A DNA stretch of 62,916 nt from Hyphomicrobium sp. (GTDB lineage: Bacteria > Pseudomonadota > Alphaproteobacteria > Rhizobiales > Hyphomicrobiaceae). The position numbers and the translations under genes are program-made. The notes beneath the pieces were generated by a model, which ran no database searches, was not told the DNA's origin, and was given only the letters and a program-made list of their open reading frames with translations. The DNA is taken from positions 1 to 62,916 of the forward strand of contig JALOTA010000018.1 of assembly GCA_025458125.1 (NCBI GenBank). The letters are read 5' to 3'. Numbering within the stretch: the stretch's first letter is position 1; each line of letters starts with the position of its first letter. Of the stretch, positions 11,267 to 20,473 are shown piece by piece.

Positions 11267-12536
11267 GAGCGGCCATAGCCGCTTCGGCCACGCCGAGCAG
11301 CCGTGCATCGCCGCCGCGCGGACCAACGAGCTGCACGCCGAGCGGCAGGCCACCGGAGGTCAGCAGCGGAACGCTGATGGCCGGCACACCGAGATACGTC
11401 CAAATGAAGTTGAACATCGGCGAACCGGTTGCAGCCAGACCTTCCGGGGCCACGCCCTGCGATGCCGGCGTCAGGATCGCGTCGTAACCGGAGAGCAGGC
11501 CGTCGAGCGCCCGATAAAGCGGTTCGCGACGGCGCAGGGCCAGTTCGTATTCAGCTTCAGTGACCGAGCGGCCTTCCTCAACGACCTGCTTGAGCTTGGC
11601 CGACATGACGTCGGAATGCCGATCGACGATGGGGCCATAGTTGCGAGCGATGTCGTGGAACTGGACCGCGCGCTGAAGCCCGCTTGTGTCGGTGAAGTCA
11701 TCGGGCATCGCGGCTTCGACGATGACGTTCTCGTTCGCGCTCAGCAGACGCTCAAAGGCCTCGCGCATGTCCTTGTCGCCCTCGGTCCACGACGGCGTTT
11801 TTACGAACGCAAGGCGGATCGAACGACCTTCGCCCTGCTCCAAGTCACAGGGTTGGCCGGTCAGGATGGCCGTGAGCAGCGCCGTGTCGGCAACGGTGCG
11901 GGCATAGCCTCCGAGCGTATCGAGAGGGGGCGATTGCGCGATGACGCCTTCGAGCGGAATCATTCCGAACGTCGGCTTGAAACCGAAAACGCCGCAGTAC
12001 GAGGCGGGCCGCAGGATCGATCCGGCGGTTTGCGAGCCCAGCGCCAGAGGCACATGAAAGTCGGCGACGGCGGCGGCCGATCCCGACGAAGAACCGCCCG
12101 GTGTTCGGGCCGGGTCGACGGGATTGCGCGTCTTGCCGGGTCCGTAGAAGGCCAATTCGGTCGTGACCGTTTTCCCGAGTATGACCGCGCCTGCGGCTTT
12201 AAGCCGGAGAACGACGGCCGCATCCGACGCTGGGCGATGACCGGCAAATGCCGGTGTGCCGAATTCGGTTGGAAGTTCCGCCGTGTCTATGATGTCCTTG
12301 ATGCCCACCGGAACGCCGTGCAACGGGCCCAGCACCTTCCCTGCGGCCCGATGAGAATCGGCTGCGCGGGCCTGCTCAAGAGCTCTGTCCGGTTCGATAT
12401 GGGCCCAAGCGCCAATCAGCGGCTCGCGAATCTCGATGCGGCGCAGGCAACTTGTCACCAACTCAACGCTCGACAGCCGCCCGCGCGCGATGCCGTCACG
12501 CATTTCGACGGCGGAAAGCTTGTGAAAATCATTCAT
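11253..12536 (-). CDS. Amidase signature family hydrolase
   Basis: 427 residues of the amidase-signature family (GatA, AtzF and relatives). The Ser-Ser-Lys triad is visible: Lys in VPVGIKDIIDT and the Gly/Ser motif GGSSSGSAAAVADF, followed by the nucleophile region LGSQTAGSI. It lacks the specific context (gatB, gatC or allophanate genes) that would make it GatA or AtzF, so the substrate is unknown. Two adjacent ATGs (12539, 12536) are possible; GAGAGGG lies about six bases before 12536. It converges on, and overlaps, the MOSC gene. Confidence 0.85.
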   Translation of the reverse strand: MNDFHKLSAVEMRDGIARGRLSSVELVTSCLRRIEIREPLIGAWAHIEPDRALEQARAADSHRAAGKVLGPLHGVPVGIKDIIDTAELPTEFGTPAFAGHRPASDAAVVLRLKAAGAVILGKTVTTELAFYGPGKTRNPVDPARTPGGSSSGSAAAVADFHVPLALGSQTAGSILRPASYCGVFGFKPTFGMIPLEGVIAQSPPLDTLGGYARTVADTALLTAILTGQPCDLEQGEGRSIRLAFVKTPSWTEGDKDMREAFERLLSANENVIVEAAMPDDFTDTSGLQRAVQFHDIARNYGPIVDRHSDVMSAKLKQVVEEGRSVTEAEYELALRRREPLYRALDGLLSGYDAILTPASQGVAPEGLAATGSPMFNFIWTYLGVPAISVPLLTSGGLPLGVQLVGPRGGDARLLGVAEAAMAALKRP

Positions 12537-12828
12537 CATCGCCCTCTCTTCTGCCGCACCATTTGCGCATTCACGCACGAAGACGCCAACTCATTCCTGT
12601 GCGGAAACATCCTTGGGATTGACTTGCTGCGGCACGCGACGATTGGCCGAGCCTCTTGGCCTTACAGTCACTTGACGGCCTTCCGTGTCACTTCCTATAG
12701 CTGCCCACCTGTTGAGCAAGAGGGATTAATCGTTCAGCGGTCTTCCGGGTCCTGCCGGTTTCGCAAACCGGCGGCAGGAAGCAAGCGCACCGATGACACC
12801 CCGCCCGGACCCATTTCAAGGACGCGCC

Positions 12829-14031
12829 ATGTCGAAAGAACCCCGCCGCCCCGGCCGCCATTTCCTTCAGATTCCCGGACCGACACCGGTGCCCGAGCGC
12901 GTTCTGCAGGCGATGTCGCGCCAGATCCTCGATCACCGCGGCCCCGATTTCCAGCGCCTTGGCAAGTCCGTGCTGGCCGGCGTTAAGGGCCTGTTCAAGA
13001 CGAAGAACCCGGTGATCATCTTCCCCGCCTCTGGGACCGGCGCTTGGGAAGCCGCGCTCACCAATACGCTATCACCCGGCGACAAGATTCTGATGGTCGA
13101 GACCGGCCAGTTTGCCGTGCTCTGGAAGCAGATGGCCGACCGGCTCGGCCTCGACGCCGACGTGATCGCCACCGACTGGCGGATCGCGGCTGACGCCAAC
13201 CAGATCGAAGCCAAGCTGCGCGCCGACAAGGATCGCGCGATCAAGGCCGTTTGCGTGGTGCACAACGAGACCTCGACGGGCTGCTGCACGCGGCTCGACG
13301 AAGTCCGCAAGGCCATCGATGCGGCCGGTCATCCGGCACTGTTCATGGTGGATACCATTTCCGGGCTGGCCGCCGCCGACCTGCGTCATGACGAGTGGGG
13401 CATCGACGTGACGGTCGCCGGTTCGCAGAAGGGCATGATGCTGCCGCCAGGCCTTTCGTTCACAGCCGTCAGCGACAAGGCGCTGGCTGCGATGAAGACC
13501 GCCAGGCTGACCCGGTCGTATTTCAACTGGGACGACATGATCGCCATGAACGACGGCGGCTGGTTCCCTTATACCCCCGCTACCGGCCTGCTCTATGGAC
13601 TGCAGGAAGCGATCGACCTCATCAACGAGGAAGGTTTGCAGAATGTGCTCGATCGCCATGAGCGGCTCGCGGAAGCTTCGCGCCGCGCCGTCAAGGCATG
13701 GGGTCTCGAACTCAACTGCCGTGACGCGAAGTACTACTCGCCCGCGGTGACGACCGTTCTCATGCCCGACGGCTATAACGCCGATCAGTTCCGCAAGGTC
13801 GTGCTCGACACGTTCAACATGTCGCTCGGGACGGGCCTCAACAAGCTTGCCGGGAAGGCATTCCGGATCGGGCACCTCGGCGATACCAACGAGCTGACCG
13901 TGATGGGTGCGTTGACCGGTATCGAGATGAGCCTCGCTATCGCAGGCATTCCGCACAAGAAGGGCGGAGTGGATGCGGCGATGTCCTACCTTGCCGACGC
14001 GATGAAGCCCGTGAAGGCCGCCGCGGCCTGA
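12829..14031 (+). CDS. Serine--glyoxylate aminotransferase
   Basis: PLP-dependent class V aminotransferase that transfers the amino group of serine to glyoxylate, giving hydroxypyruvate and glycine. It serves the serine cycle and glycolate salvage. 400 residues, with the family N-terminus (FLQIPGPTPVPERVL), the PLP lysine in VAGSQKGMMLPPG and the Arg/Gly-rich C-terminal substrate region. The ATG at 12829 has AAGGA seven bases upstream; an in-frame ATG at 12793 would add twelve residues unlike the family. Glyoxylate metabolism would fit a photoheterotroph growing on C1 or C2 compounds, but no other serine-cycle gene is in the window. Confidence 0.9.
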   Translation: MSKEPRRPGRHFLQIPGPTPVPERVLQAMSRQILDHRGPDFQRLGKSVLAGVKGLFKTKNPVIIFPASGTGAWEAALTNTLSPGDKILMVETGQFAVLWKQMADRLGLDADVIATDWRIAADANQIEAKLRADKDRAIKAVCVVHNETSTGCCTRLDEVRKAIDAAGHPALFMVDTISGLAAADLRHDEWGIDVTVAGSQKGMMLPPGLSFTAVSDKALAAMKTARLTRSYFNWDDMIAMNDGGWFPYTPATGLLYGLQEAIDLINEEGLQNVLDRHERLAEASRRAVKAWGLELNCRDAKYYSPAVTTVLMPDGYNADQFRKVVLDTFNMSLGTGLNKLAGKAFRIGHLGDTNELTVMGALTGIEMSLAIAGIPHKKGGVDAAMSYLADAMKPVKAAAA

Positions 14032-14065
14032 TCGGGATCTGCGCACAAAGCTCATCGAGAAAATG

Positions 14066-14094
14066 AAACGCCGCCCGGAACCGGGCGGCGTTTT
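14066..14094 (+). terminator. Intrinsic terminator of the aminotransferase gene
   Basis: A 13-base-pair stem (14066-14078 with 14081-14093) made of a GC core flanked by AAA/TTT, with a two-base AA loop and a T run immediately after. It lies 34 bases past the stop codon. Confidence 0.85.
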
Positions 14095-14128
14095 CAATTT
14101 CAAAGGCCGGCGAAACGAACGGCCGCGA

Positions 14129-14377
14129 TCAGGGACGCAGGCCCGCCAGCGTGATCTGCATCTGGCAACGGCGTCCGAGACGCATGAAATTGGCTTTCAC
14201 GCAGCTCTTCACTTTTGGGACCGTGGGATTTTCACCGACGCAAAGGCGACGAACGTCTGTCTCGCATGCGGCTCGCAATGCCGGTGTGACTTCCGGCGGC
14301 ATCTGAAACTCTTCCGCGCGAACCGCCCCTGCGGCCGCAATCAGCGCACCCGCCGTCATCACAATCTTGATGCTCAT
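14129..14377 (-). CDS. Small exported cysteine-rich protein
   Basis: 82 residues with a signal peptide (MSIKIVMTAGALIAAAGAVRA). The mature part has four Cys in the spacing C-x(6)-C then C-x(11)-C (ACETDVRRLC, SCVKANFMRLGRRC), which resembles one copy of the cysteine-rich GLG1/FGFR-type repeat that occurs in short periplasmic proteins of Rhizobiales. The function is unknown. GAGGGA lies a few bases before the ATG. Confidence 0.7.
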   Translation of the reverse strand: MSIKIVMTAGALIAAAGAVRAEEFQMPPEVTPALRAACETDVRRLCVGENPTVPKVKSCVKANFMRLGRRCQMQITLAGLRP

Positions 14378-14529
14378 CTCACCATCCCTCGTACTTCTTT
14401 TCTCGTTGAGGGCTGAAACATGGGAGCGGGGTTCAAAAAAGGCAAAATCACCGAGCAGCGACAGTTAACCGCAAGAATTAATATGATGAGCGGGCTGCAA
14501 TCAAAGAGATCGCGTCAATCGCGCGCAGT

Positions 14530-15561
14530 CTACGCGATGGTGAACGGCGACGGCGCAACGGCCCGGCGATACGCCGTGTAGCTCTGATTGATGCGCAGAG
14601 CCAACGGATCGTGCGCGGCTGCGTGTGCGATCACGGCCGTCGCAATGCGCGACACGGCTTCGCTGAACTCGCGTGCCGGACGCGCGAACGTGACGCCGAA
14701 CCGTTGCGTCAGGGCGCTCTCGACAACACCGCGCGTCGCTTCGGCATCCGCGAGGCTCGCGGTGAATTCGGAGGCCGCAGCAGCGGCGACAGCCGATTGC
14801 TGAGCGGGCGTGAGGTCCTGCCATGCTGCTTGGCCGATCCGCAGAACGAGCGCGCTTCCGGCCGCGCCCAGCGCGCCTGTGAGCGCAAACGGAAACCGCG
14901 ATGGAATTCCAGACGCGCTGGCGTGAACGAGACTTCCCCATATGACCGCGTCGGTGCCTTCGGCAACAAGCGCGGCTTCCAACTGTGCATCATCGCCCGT
15001 GATCGGAACGGCACCGAGAGCGCGGACTACCTCGGCATCAAGCCCTCGTGCAACAACGCGCAGTCCAACGAGATCCTCGGGGTTCTCGATCCGCACCCGC
15101 GACCACAGAACAACATCTCTTCCTGTATGCCCCGCAAGCAGAGGCTTGAAGCCGTGCCGGGTCCCCAGCTCGTCCCAGAGCTCCTGACCGCCACCGGTCA
15201 GCAACCAGGACTCGAGTTCGCGCGGAGCCAGGGCGTCGTAGCCAGGCAGCCCAGCAAAGAAGGCGAATGCTGGGTGCAATGGAACGTCGGATTGAACCGG
15301 CGAAAAAACGAAGTCGGCTTGAATGGACGCGGCGAAGCGAACATCGAGAGCATCTGGCGCCAACAGCATACTCAGACGTCGCGCAAGACGGTGGCCGTCA
15401 TCGGCGAATCCTGCGGGACTGGCCGACCAGGGACAAGCGAACACGCGCGACTTTGCCGACCGGTCCGCCGTGGAAACCGGCTGCGCGGCGGCGGGGATGG
15501 CCGCACAACCGGCCGCGGCGGCCAAGCCTCCCGTTGTTCTCAAGAAATCGCGACGATCCAT
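14530..15561 (-). CDS. Tat-exported TRAP-type (DctP-like) substrate-binding protein
   Basis: 343 residues beginning with a twin-arginine signal (MDRRDFLRTTGGLAAAAG). The body fits the DctP family of TRAP periplasmic binding proteins: a GLPGYDALAPRELESWLLTGG segment, then NPEDLVGLRVVARGLDAEVV, where the family has its substrate-binding Arg, and an Ala-rich C-terminal helix bundle. No DctQ or DctM membrane partner is in the window, so it may be an orphan or act with a distant transporter. It is read in the same direction as the thioredoxin-like gene, with an 88-base gap. Confidence 0.75.
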   Translation of the reverse strand: MDRRDFLRTTGGLAAAAGCAAIPAAAQPVSTADRSAKSRVFACPWSASPAGFADDGHRLARRLSMLLAPDALDVRFAASIQADFVFSPVQSDVPLHPAFAFFAGLPGYDALAPRELESWLLTGGGQELWDELGTRHGFKPLLAGHTGRDVVLWSRVRIENPEDLVGLRVVARGLDAEVVRALGAVPITGDDAQLEAALVAEGTDAVIWGSLVHASASGIPSRFPFALTGALGAAGSALVLRIGQAAWQDLTPAQQSAVAAAAASEFTASLADAEATRGVVESALTQRFGVTFARPAREFSEAVSRIATAVIAHAAAHDPLALRINQSYTAYRRAVAPSPFTIA

Positions 15562-15649
15562 GCCGGTTGGCTCCGCAAGAAAGCAAAATAAGAGCCATCA
15601 AAGCCGATCATGGGCCGGAACTCAACGGCTTGCGGTAACACGCAACCGT

Positions 15650-16045
15650 TCAAGGGCTTTCTTCGGGCAGAAGCGTGTTCAAGGAGTGAAAGAAAATCTC
15701 CGGTCCGACATATCCCGCAATGCGTCCTACCTCGCGGCCCTGCTCGACGACGAGGACCGTCGGGACGCTTTCGATCGGAGCCGAGAGCGAAAGGGCATCG
15801 ATGTCGGGAGCGTTGAGATCTATGAACCGCATCGGAACGGATCGTGCGCGGATTGACGCCGTATACGTCGGGGCGACATCGCGGCGGAACAGGCCGCAGT
15901 AGATGCAGTTATCTGTTTCAACGACGAGAAGTTCGAAGCGGGCTTCGGGCAAGGCCGACGTCTGGAGATCGAGAATGGCGCGCCCCGGCACGGCGGACAA
16001 ACCAAGGAGCGACGCGGCAACGGCAACGCGGAGGAATCGGGACAT
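15650..16045 (-). CDS. Exported thioredoxin-fold protein
   Basis: 131 residues with a signal peptide (MSRFLRVAVAASLLGLSA) and a thioredoxin-like active site in ETDNCIYCGLFRRDV, a CxxC motif (CIYC). The cis-proline is in SVPTVLVVEQGREVG. It is probably a periplasmic thiol oxidoreductase, related to SoxW and SoxS-type or DsbE-like proteins. The ATG at 16045 fits the signal peptide; an in-frame TTG at 16057 is the alternative. The partner protein is not evident. Confidence 0.75.
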   Translation of the reverse strand: MSRFLRVAVAASLLGLSAVPGRAILDLQTSALPEARFELLVVETDNCIYCGLFRRDVAPTYTASIRARSVPMRFIDLNAPDIDALSLSAPIESVPTVLVVEQGREVGRIAGYVGPEIFFHSLNTLLPEESP

Positions 16046-16148
16046 GACGGTTCGCAAAAACGATCGAAATCGGGACGGACGTAATTTCGATCCAAGATGC
16101 GCGCCATCGCGAGCGGCCGCTTCTACTCTTGCGGGCTGGTGGTTAACT

Positions 16149-17297
16149 TCAGAAGGGCGCCTGGGGCTGGAGCGAGCCCACGAAGAAGATCGCCCCCATC
16201 AGCATGACGAGGCCAGCGCCTAGCAGGCTCACGGCGGAGGAGACAGTCGTCGCCCAGCCGCTGTCGGCGCCGCCCAACCGTCCGGCAAGCTCGCGCGATC
16301 CGACCGCCATTGCCGCCAGCACCGAGACCGTGATGGCCGTCCCGATGGCCATGGCGAAGGTCGCGAACACGCCGGCCCAGAGAAGGCCCTGTGACAGCGC
16401 AAACACCAGCACGAGGATCGCGCCCGTGCACGGCCGGATGCCGACAGAGAACGCAATCGCTAGGGCCTTACCCCATGTGAGATCGCCTTGCAGATCCTTA
16501 GGGTCAGGCATGTGAGCGTGCCCACAGCCGCAGTCGGGGCCGTGCTCATGATCGCTGCCATGAGCATGATGGTGGGCGTGATGATGATGATCGGATCCGC
16601 CATGCGCGTGATCATGACGGTGGTGTGTGGCAGCGGCGCCAACTGACTGCGGCGTGCGTGCATGTGTATGTGTTTTCACAGTCCCAGTAGCGGGCCGGTG
16701 CCGCGCCATGATCTGGCGAAGCTGTCCAATCAGCAGCCACGCACCGATCATCGTGACGAACGCCCAACTGATCGTCTCGATCCATCGTTCGGCGGCCGTC
16801 ATTTCCATGCTGGTCTTGTTGAGAACGATGAAGAGAACGCCGACAAGCACGATTGCAGACAGGGCCTGGATGAACGCGGAGAGAAACGACAGCATGATGC
16901 CGCGCCGCACCGTTTCGCGGTTGGCCAGCACGTAGGACGAAATCACCGCCTTGCCGTGACCGGGCCCCGCGGCATGGAGCACGCCGTAGCTGAACCCAAT
17001 GAACCCCAGCACCATGGCGGCACTGAACGAACCAGCCTGTTTCAGTTCTTTGACGGCTGCGGCGAGTTCGCGGTTGAGACGCTGCTGCTGGGTGAGAAGC
17101 CAGTTGTAGACCCCGGAGAACATTCCTGGTTCAGCGATCGGCGCGGAAGGCGACGGACGGCCTGCGGTCAGCGCGCGGTCGGGCGAGACCTGCGCCACGG
17201 CGAACGCGCCATGCTGCGCCGTCGCCGGCCCTGATGGGGCAATCGTGATCAGTGCCAGTGCGAGAAGTGCGGCAAGGGCTGCAAAGCGAGGCATCAT
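16149..17297 (-). CDS. NicO-family nickel/cobalt (metal) exporter with His-rich loop
   Basis: 382-residue inner-membrane protein of the NicO/RcnA family. It has a signal-like N-terminus, about six membrane segments with the family motif HAAGPGHGKAVISSY, and a cytoplasmic loop dense in His (HHRHDHAHGGSDHHHHAHHH) plus CGCGHAHMP, suited to binding Ni, Co or Zn. Its start overlaps the stop of the DUF1007 gene by four bases (ATGA), so the two are translationally coupled. The same pair, DUF1007 and NicO, recurs in other bacteria. A Zur-like box lies upstream of the pair, which raises zinc as a possible substrate or regulator; this is inference. Confidence 0.82.
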   Translation of the reverse strand: MMPRFAALAALLALALITIAPSGPATAQHGAFAVAQVSPDRALTAGRPSPSAPIAEPGMFSGVYNWLLTQQQRLNRELAAAVKELKQAGSFSAAMVLGFIGFSYGVLHAAGPGHGKAVISSYVLANRETVRRGIMLSFLSAFIQALSAIVLVGVLFIVLNKTSMEMTAAERWIETISWAFVTMIGAWLLIGQLRQIMARHRPATGTVKTHTHARTPQSVGAAATHHRHDHAHGGSDHHHHAHHHAHGSDHEHGPDCGCGHAHMPDPKDLQGDLTWGKALAIAFSVGIRPCTGAILVLVFALSQGLLWAGVFATFAMAIGTAITVSVLAAMAVGSRELAGRLGGADSGWATTVSSAVSLLGAGLVMLMGAIFFVGSLQPQAPF

Positions 17298-17989
17298 GTC
17301 TTGGCGCAGGTCAGATGGATGGTGGACGCATAGCCGAGGCCGGAGCCCTGATTGGCATTGCCCGCGGTGAGTTGTCCGCCGAAGGCATCGTTCAGCCGCT
17401 GGAGATCAGCGAGGTCTTTCTCGGCGTCGCCGACCTTCGCCGTGCAACCGGCCGGCGCGCCTTCGCTCAACCGCACAGGGTTCTCCTTTGCGAGATCGAA
17501 AGCAATGAAGAACGTCTGATCATAGACGGAAAACTCGACGCCTTCCGTCTCCGCGGGCACCGGTTCCGCGAGGGGCAGAGTGAAATTCAGCGTCAGCACG
17601 CCGTCTTTGTGTTCCAGCCAATAATCCTTGGGAGGAGCCAGCTTGACGGGGGCGTCCTTGAGACGCGCGAAGGTAAAGTATTCGAACTCCTTGAGGCCAT
17701 CGATGTTGACCTGTGCGAGTTCGGCAAGTTCTTCACGCGAGTAGGTGCCGTCGCCGTTCTTGTCGAGACCCTGGATGGCCATCGCCGTGTACATGTCGTC
17801 GAAGGTCCAGTTGTGCCGGAAGCCAGCGATCTTGCCGTTCTCGTAGAGCACGGTCGTTGCAACGCTGACCCATACGTGGGGATGGGCCTGGGCCGGGGCG
17901 GACACCATGGCGGCCATGCAAGCCTGCATGGTCACGAGGACGGCTTTCCACCCGAAACGCCACGGAGCTCGCGACTGCATCTTGTTCAA
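17294..17989 (-). CDS. DUF1007 family exported protein, partner of the NicO transporter
   Basis: About 231 residues with a signal peptide ending at PAQA and a mature N-terminus HPHVWVS, a typical metal-binding His start. An EF-hand-like loop DKNGDGTYSREEL lies in the middle. DUF1007 proteins are commonly encoded beside NicO transporters and may deliver or sense metal in the periplasm. I chose the TTG at 17989 because GGAGG lies five bases before it; a GTG at 18013 and an ATG at 17980 are alternatives. It is divergent from znuA, sharing about 200 bases of regulatory DNA. Confidence 0.75.
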   Translation of the reverse strand: MNKMQSRAPWRFGWKAVLVTMQACMAAMVSAPAQAHPHVWVSVATTVLYENGKIAGFRHNWTFDDMYTAMAIQGLDKNGDGTYSREELAELAQVNIDGLKEFEYFTFARLKDAPVKLAPPKDYWLEHKDGVLTLNFTLPLAEPVPAETEGVEFSVYDQTFFIAFDLAKENPVRLSEGAPAGCTAKVGDAEKDLADLQRLNDAFGGQLTAGNANQGSGLGYASTIHLTCAKT

Positions 17990-18138
17990 AAGGGCCTCCC
18001 GCAGAACGTGCACGTGATCATCTCACGTCGCGCATATGGCGACGACGCGCGACTTTACCAATGTCCCGGTGCGCGATGGCAACCTTGCGGCCGGCCGCCC
18101 CGTCTCAATCGCCATAACTTTGCCTTGTGGCACAATTT

Positions 18139-18154
18139 GGATGTTATACTATCC
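18139..18154. promoter_or_regulatory. Zur-like operator between the DUF1007-NicO operon and znuA
   Basis: GGATGTTATACTATCC is a near-perfect palindrome with the GTTATA-TAT core of alphaproteobacterial Zur boxes. It lies 33 bases ahead of znuA and about 150 bases ahead of the DUF1007 gene on the other strand. A second such box precedes zur itself at 38025. Zinc-loaded Zur would repress from it. Confidence 0.7.
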
Positions 18155-18186
18155 GAAAAGCAGGTCGCCAATGAAGGGGGGCAGTC

Positions 18187-19233
18187 ATGCGCCGAACGAC
18201 CGGGGGTCCAGAAGGCACTGAAATACTGAGATGCGTGCGGCCGGTTCTGTGGCGAACGGCCCTCGTTACGGCCTTGATTGCTCCGTTTGGCGGCGCCGCG
18301 GCGGAAAATGATCTGGCGGTGGTGGCGACGATAAAGCCGATCCATTCTCTGGTGGCTCAGGTGTTGGGCGATGCGGGGCAACCGCATTTGCTCGTCGGCG
18401 GTGCGGCCTCGCCGCACAGCTACGCTTTGAAACCCTCCGACGCCCGGGCGCTCAATTCGGCGCGGGTAGTGTTCAGAACATCCGAAGAGATCGAACCGTT
18501 CACGCGGAAAATCGTGTCTTCGCTGCCGAAATCAGTCACCGTCGTGACCCTTGCCGATACGCCCGGGCTCACGCTGCTCGACAAGCGACGGGGCGATACT
18601 TTCGAGGCTCACGATCACGGGCATGAGCACGGGCACGAGCACGGGCACGAGCACGGCGAGGCCGAAGCTCACGACGACGAGAACGGCTCGGAAACCTCCC
18701 CGGTCCGCGACGGCCATGTCTGGCTCGACCCAGGCAATGCCGTGGCAATGGTCCGTGAGATCGAGCGGGCGCTGTCCGACGCCTCACCCGAGCGCGCCGG
18801 GCAGTTCAAGGCCAATGCCGACAGGGCGGTCGAGCGGATCGAGGCTCTATCCAAACGCATCCAACTGGAGCTGGCGCCGGTGCAAGGCAAAGGCTTCGTG
18901 GTGTTCCACGACGCCTATCAGTATTTCGAGAACCGCTTCGGGCTGCATGCGGCAGGCGCGATCACTGTTTCGCCTGAAGTCCAGCCTTCCGCCAAGCGGC
19001 TCTCCGAGATCCGCCGGAAGATCAAGGACCTCAAGGTGGTGTGTGTTTTTGCCGAGCCGCAGTTCAAGTCGAAGCTCGTGCAGACGGTACTCGAGGGGAC
19101 GGACTCCAAGGCCGGCACGCTCGATCCGGAGGGGGCGTCGGTCGACCCCGGCCCGGACGCTTACGAGGCCCTTCTGACCAACCTCGCCGCAAACCTTAAA
19201 TCCTGCCTCGGCGACGGCGCGGTCCCCGGTTGA
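18187..19233 (+). CDS. znuA: Zinc ABC transporter periplasmic binding protein ZnuA
   Basis: 348 residues, exported. Cluster A-I (TroA-like) metal-binding protein: first ligand region VVATIKPIHSLVAQVLG, then PHSYALKPSDA, the ligand-region FHDAYQYFENRFG, and CVFAEPQFKSKL. Between them is a His/Asp-rich loop made of a DNA-level repeat (HDHGHEHGHEHGHEHG), typical of zinc-specific ZnuA. The strong GGGGGG site five bases before the ATG supports this start. Its membrane and ATPase partners, znuB and znuC, are about 16 kb away at 35.7-37.4 kb, so the transporter genes are split but share Zur-like boxes. Confidence 0.93.
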   Translation: MRRTTGGPEGTEILRCVRPVLWRTALVTALIAPFGGAAAENDLAVVATIKPIHSLVAQVLGDAGQPHLLVGGAASPHSYALKPSDARALNSARVVFRTSEEIEPFTRKIVSSLPKSVTVVTLADTPGLTLLDKRRGDTFEAHDHGHEHGHEHGHEHGEAEAHDDENGSETSPVRDGHVWLDPGNAVAMVREIERALSDASPERAGQFKANADRAVERIEALSKRIQLELAPVQGKGFVVFHDAYQYFENRFGLHAAGAITVSPEVQPSAKRLSEIRRKIKDLKVVCVFAEPQFKSKLVQTVLEGTDSKAGTLDPEGASVDPGPDAYEALLTNLAANLKSCLGDGAVPG

Positions 19234-19269
19234 AAAAGAAAACGGGCGGCCGATCGAATGGCCGCCCGT
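19232..19269 (-). terminator. Intrinsic terminator of the L,D-transpeptidase gene
   Basis: Ten base pairs (19242-19251 with 19260-19269) with an eight-base loop. On the minus strand the stem is followed by TTTTCTTTTTC, so it ends the leftward transpeptidase gene. It begins within the stop codon of znuA. Confidence 0.75.
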
Positions 19270-19297
19270 CGAACGGGATCGCTGTGCCGCGGTCTGG

Positions 19298-19993
19298 CTA
19301 TTGGACGGAAACCGTCTTCGTCCGCGTCACGTTCTTGCGGCCGATGTTCGCGGCCTTGCCGCCGGCGGTGGACGGCGGCGTCGAGGCTGTCTCAAGAGCG
19401 GCGGGGCCGGTCTTGAAGCGCTCCCAGGTGACGGTCACGACCGTGCCAACAGGAACGCGCGGATAAAGATCGAGGACGTCCTCGTTATACATTCGGATGC
19501 AACCCTTTGAGACCGCTTGACCAATGGTCCAGGGCGCGTCCGTTCCGTGGATGCGGTAGGTGCTCGATCCCAGGTAGAGCGCGCGCACGCCAAGCGGGTT
19601 CATGGGATGACCGCCGGGGACCCAGGCGGGAAGGCGCGGGTTCTCGCGCAGCATCTCGGGCGTGGGGGTCCACGAAGGATTCTCGCGCTTTTGGGTCACG
19701 TTGAGGCGGCCCTGCCAGCGGCTCTGCTCACGCGGCACCGCGATGGGATAGCTGATTGCCGTACCCGGCTTGGTGATCAGGTAGAGCCGGCGGTCGCCGA
19801 ACGAGGCGATCAGCTGGCCCGGACGATACTTGGTATCGAACCTCACAACCGACCGCTGGCCGCCCCACTCGCTGTCGCCCCCCCAAAGGAAGTCGACGAG
19901 CTGGGCGTGCGCCATGGCCGGCATCGCTGTCGCCAGGATGACGGAGGCGCTGACCAGTGTCAGGGTCCGGGTGAGGATGGAGCGTACCCGCAT
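19298..19993 (-). CDS. L,D-transpeptidase (YkuD domain), exported
   Basis: 231 residues with a signal peptide (to AHA). The YkuD catalytic site is complete: HGTDAPWTIGQAVSKGCIRM, with His, Ser-x-Gly-Cys-x-Arg. Such enzymes make 3-3 crosslinks in peptidoglycan or attach proteins to it, in the periplasm. GGAG lies seven bases before the ATG. A second enzyme of similar architecture is at 31.1 kb and a longer YcbB-like one at 58.5 kb, so the window alone has three. Confidence 0.9.
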   Translation of the reverse strand: MRVRSILTRTLTLVSASVILATAMPAMAHAQLVDFLWGGDSEWGGQRSVVRFDTKYRPGQLIASFGDRRLYLITKPGTAISYPIAVPREQSRWQGRLNVTQKRENPSWTPTPEMLRENPRLPAWVPGGHPMNPLGVRALYLGSSTYRIHGTDAPWTIGQAVSKGCIRMYNEDVLDLYPRVPVGTVVTVTWERFKTGPAALETASTPPSTAGGKAANIGRKNVTRTKTVSVQ

Positions 19994-20360
19994 GCTGCTA
20001 CTCCAGTCTTATGCTCAACGATGGATCGGCCGTTTCGCCCTCGAAGGTTCCGAAACCTATCGTTAGTGCCTGTATGGTGAAGGCTTCGTATATCCGAACT
20101 GTGCGGTGCGAAGTGAGAGCTTTCGGGCCACACCTGACGACGAACTTGCATTGGGTGGTTCGAAAATATGTGTGAGTTGTCCACGGCTTGAGCATTCGGT
20201 GGTGACTTTCCAGCCGTCCCGCCCGTTTGGCGGGCCGGTTCGCGGCCCAACACTCCGTCTTAGGTGCGCTCGCGCTTTAAACTGAACCGGGCTTTGCGGA
20301 AGCCTGAGGGCGATTCGCTGGCTGCCCGAAGGCGATTCCGGTCGCTGAGCCCTTATTTAT
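19994..20360. other. Intergenic region ahead of the mutasome operon
   Basis: No credible open frame. The segment holds a short GC hairpin near 20218-20235 (CCCGCC and GGCGGG) and otherwise ordinary sequence. It ends in an AT-rich stretch at the LexA box. Confidence 0.4.
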
Positions 20361-20375
20361 GTTCTTGTATTGTTC
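20361..20375 (+). promoter_or_regulatory. LexA (SOS) box of the imuA-imuB-dnaE2 operon
   Basis: GTTCTTGTATTGTTC is an exact match to the alphaproteobacterial LexA operator GTTC-N7-GTTC. It lies about 110 bases before the preferred imuA start and inside an AT-rich stretch suited to a promoter. It predicts DNA-damage induction of the cassette. Confidence 0.9.
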
Positions 20376-20473
20376 TTTTTCTTCTTGCCTTCCGGCGCGT
20401 GCGGCGGTAAGAACAAAACATGTACATTGTGTGTGGCGTGCGTGTTCTGAACCCCCCGTTGAGAGCGTCAGTC

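Noticed and set aside
11250-12986. A 578-residue open frame opposite the amidase
   Set aside because: Shadow of the amidase, which has the full catalytic signature.
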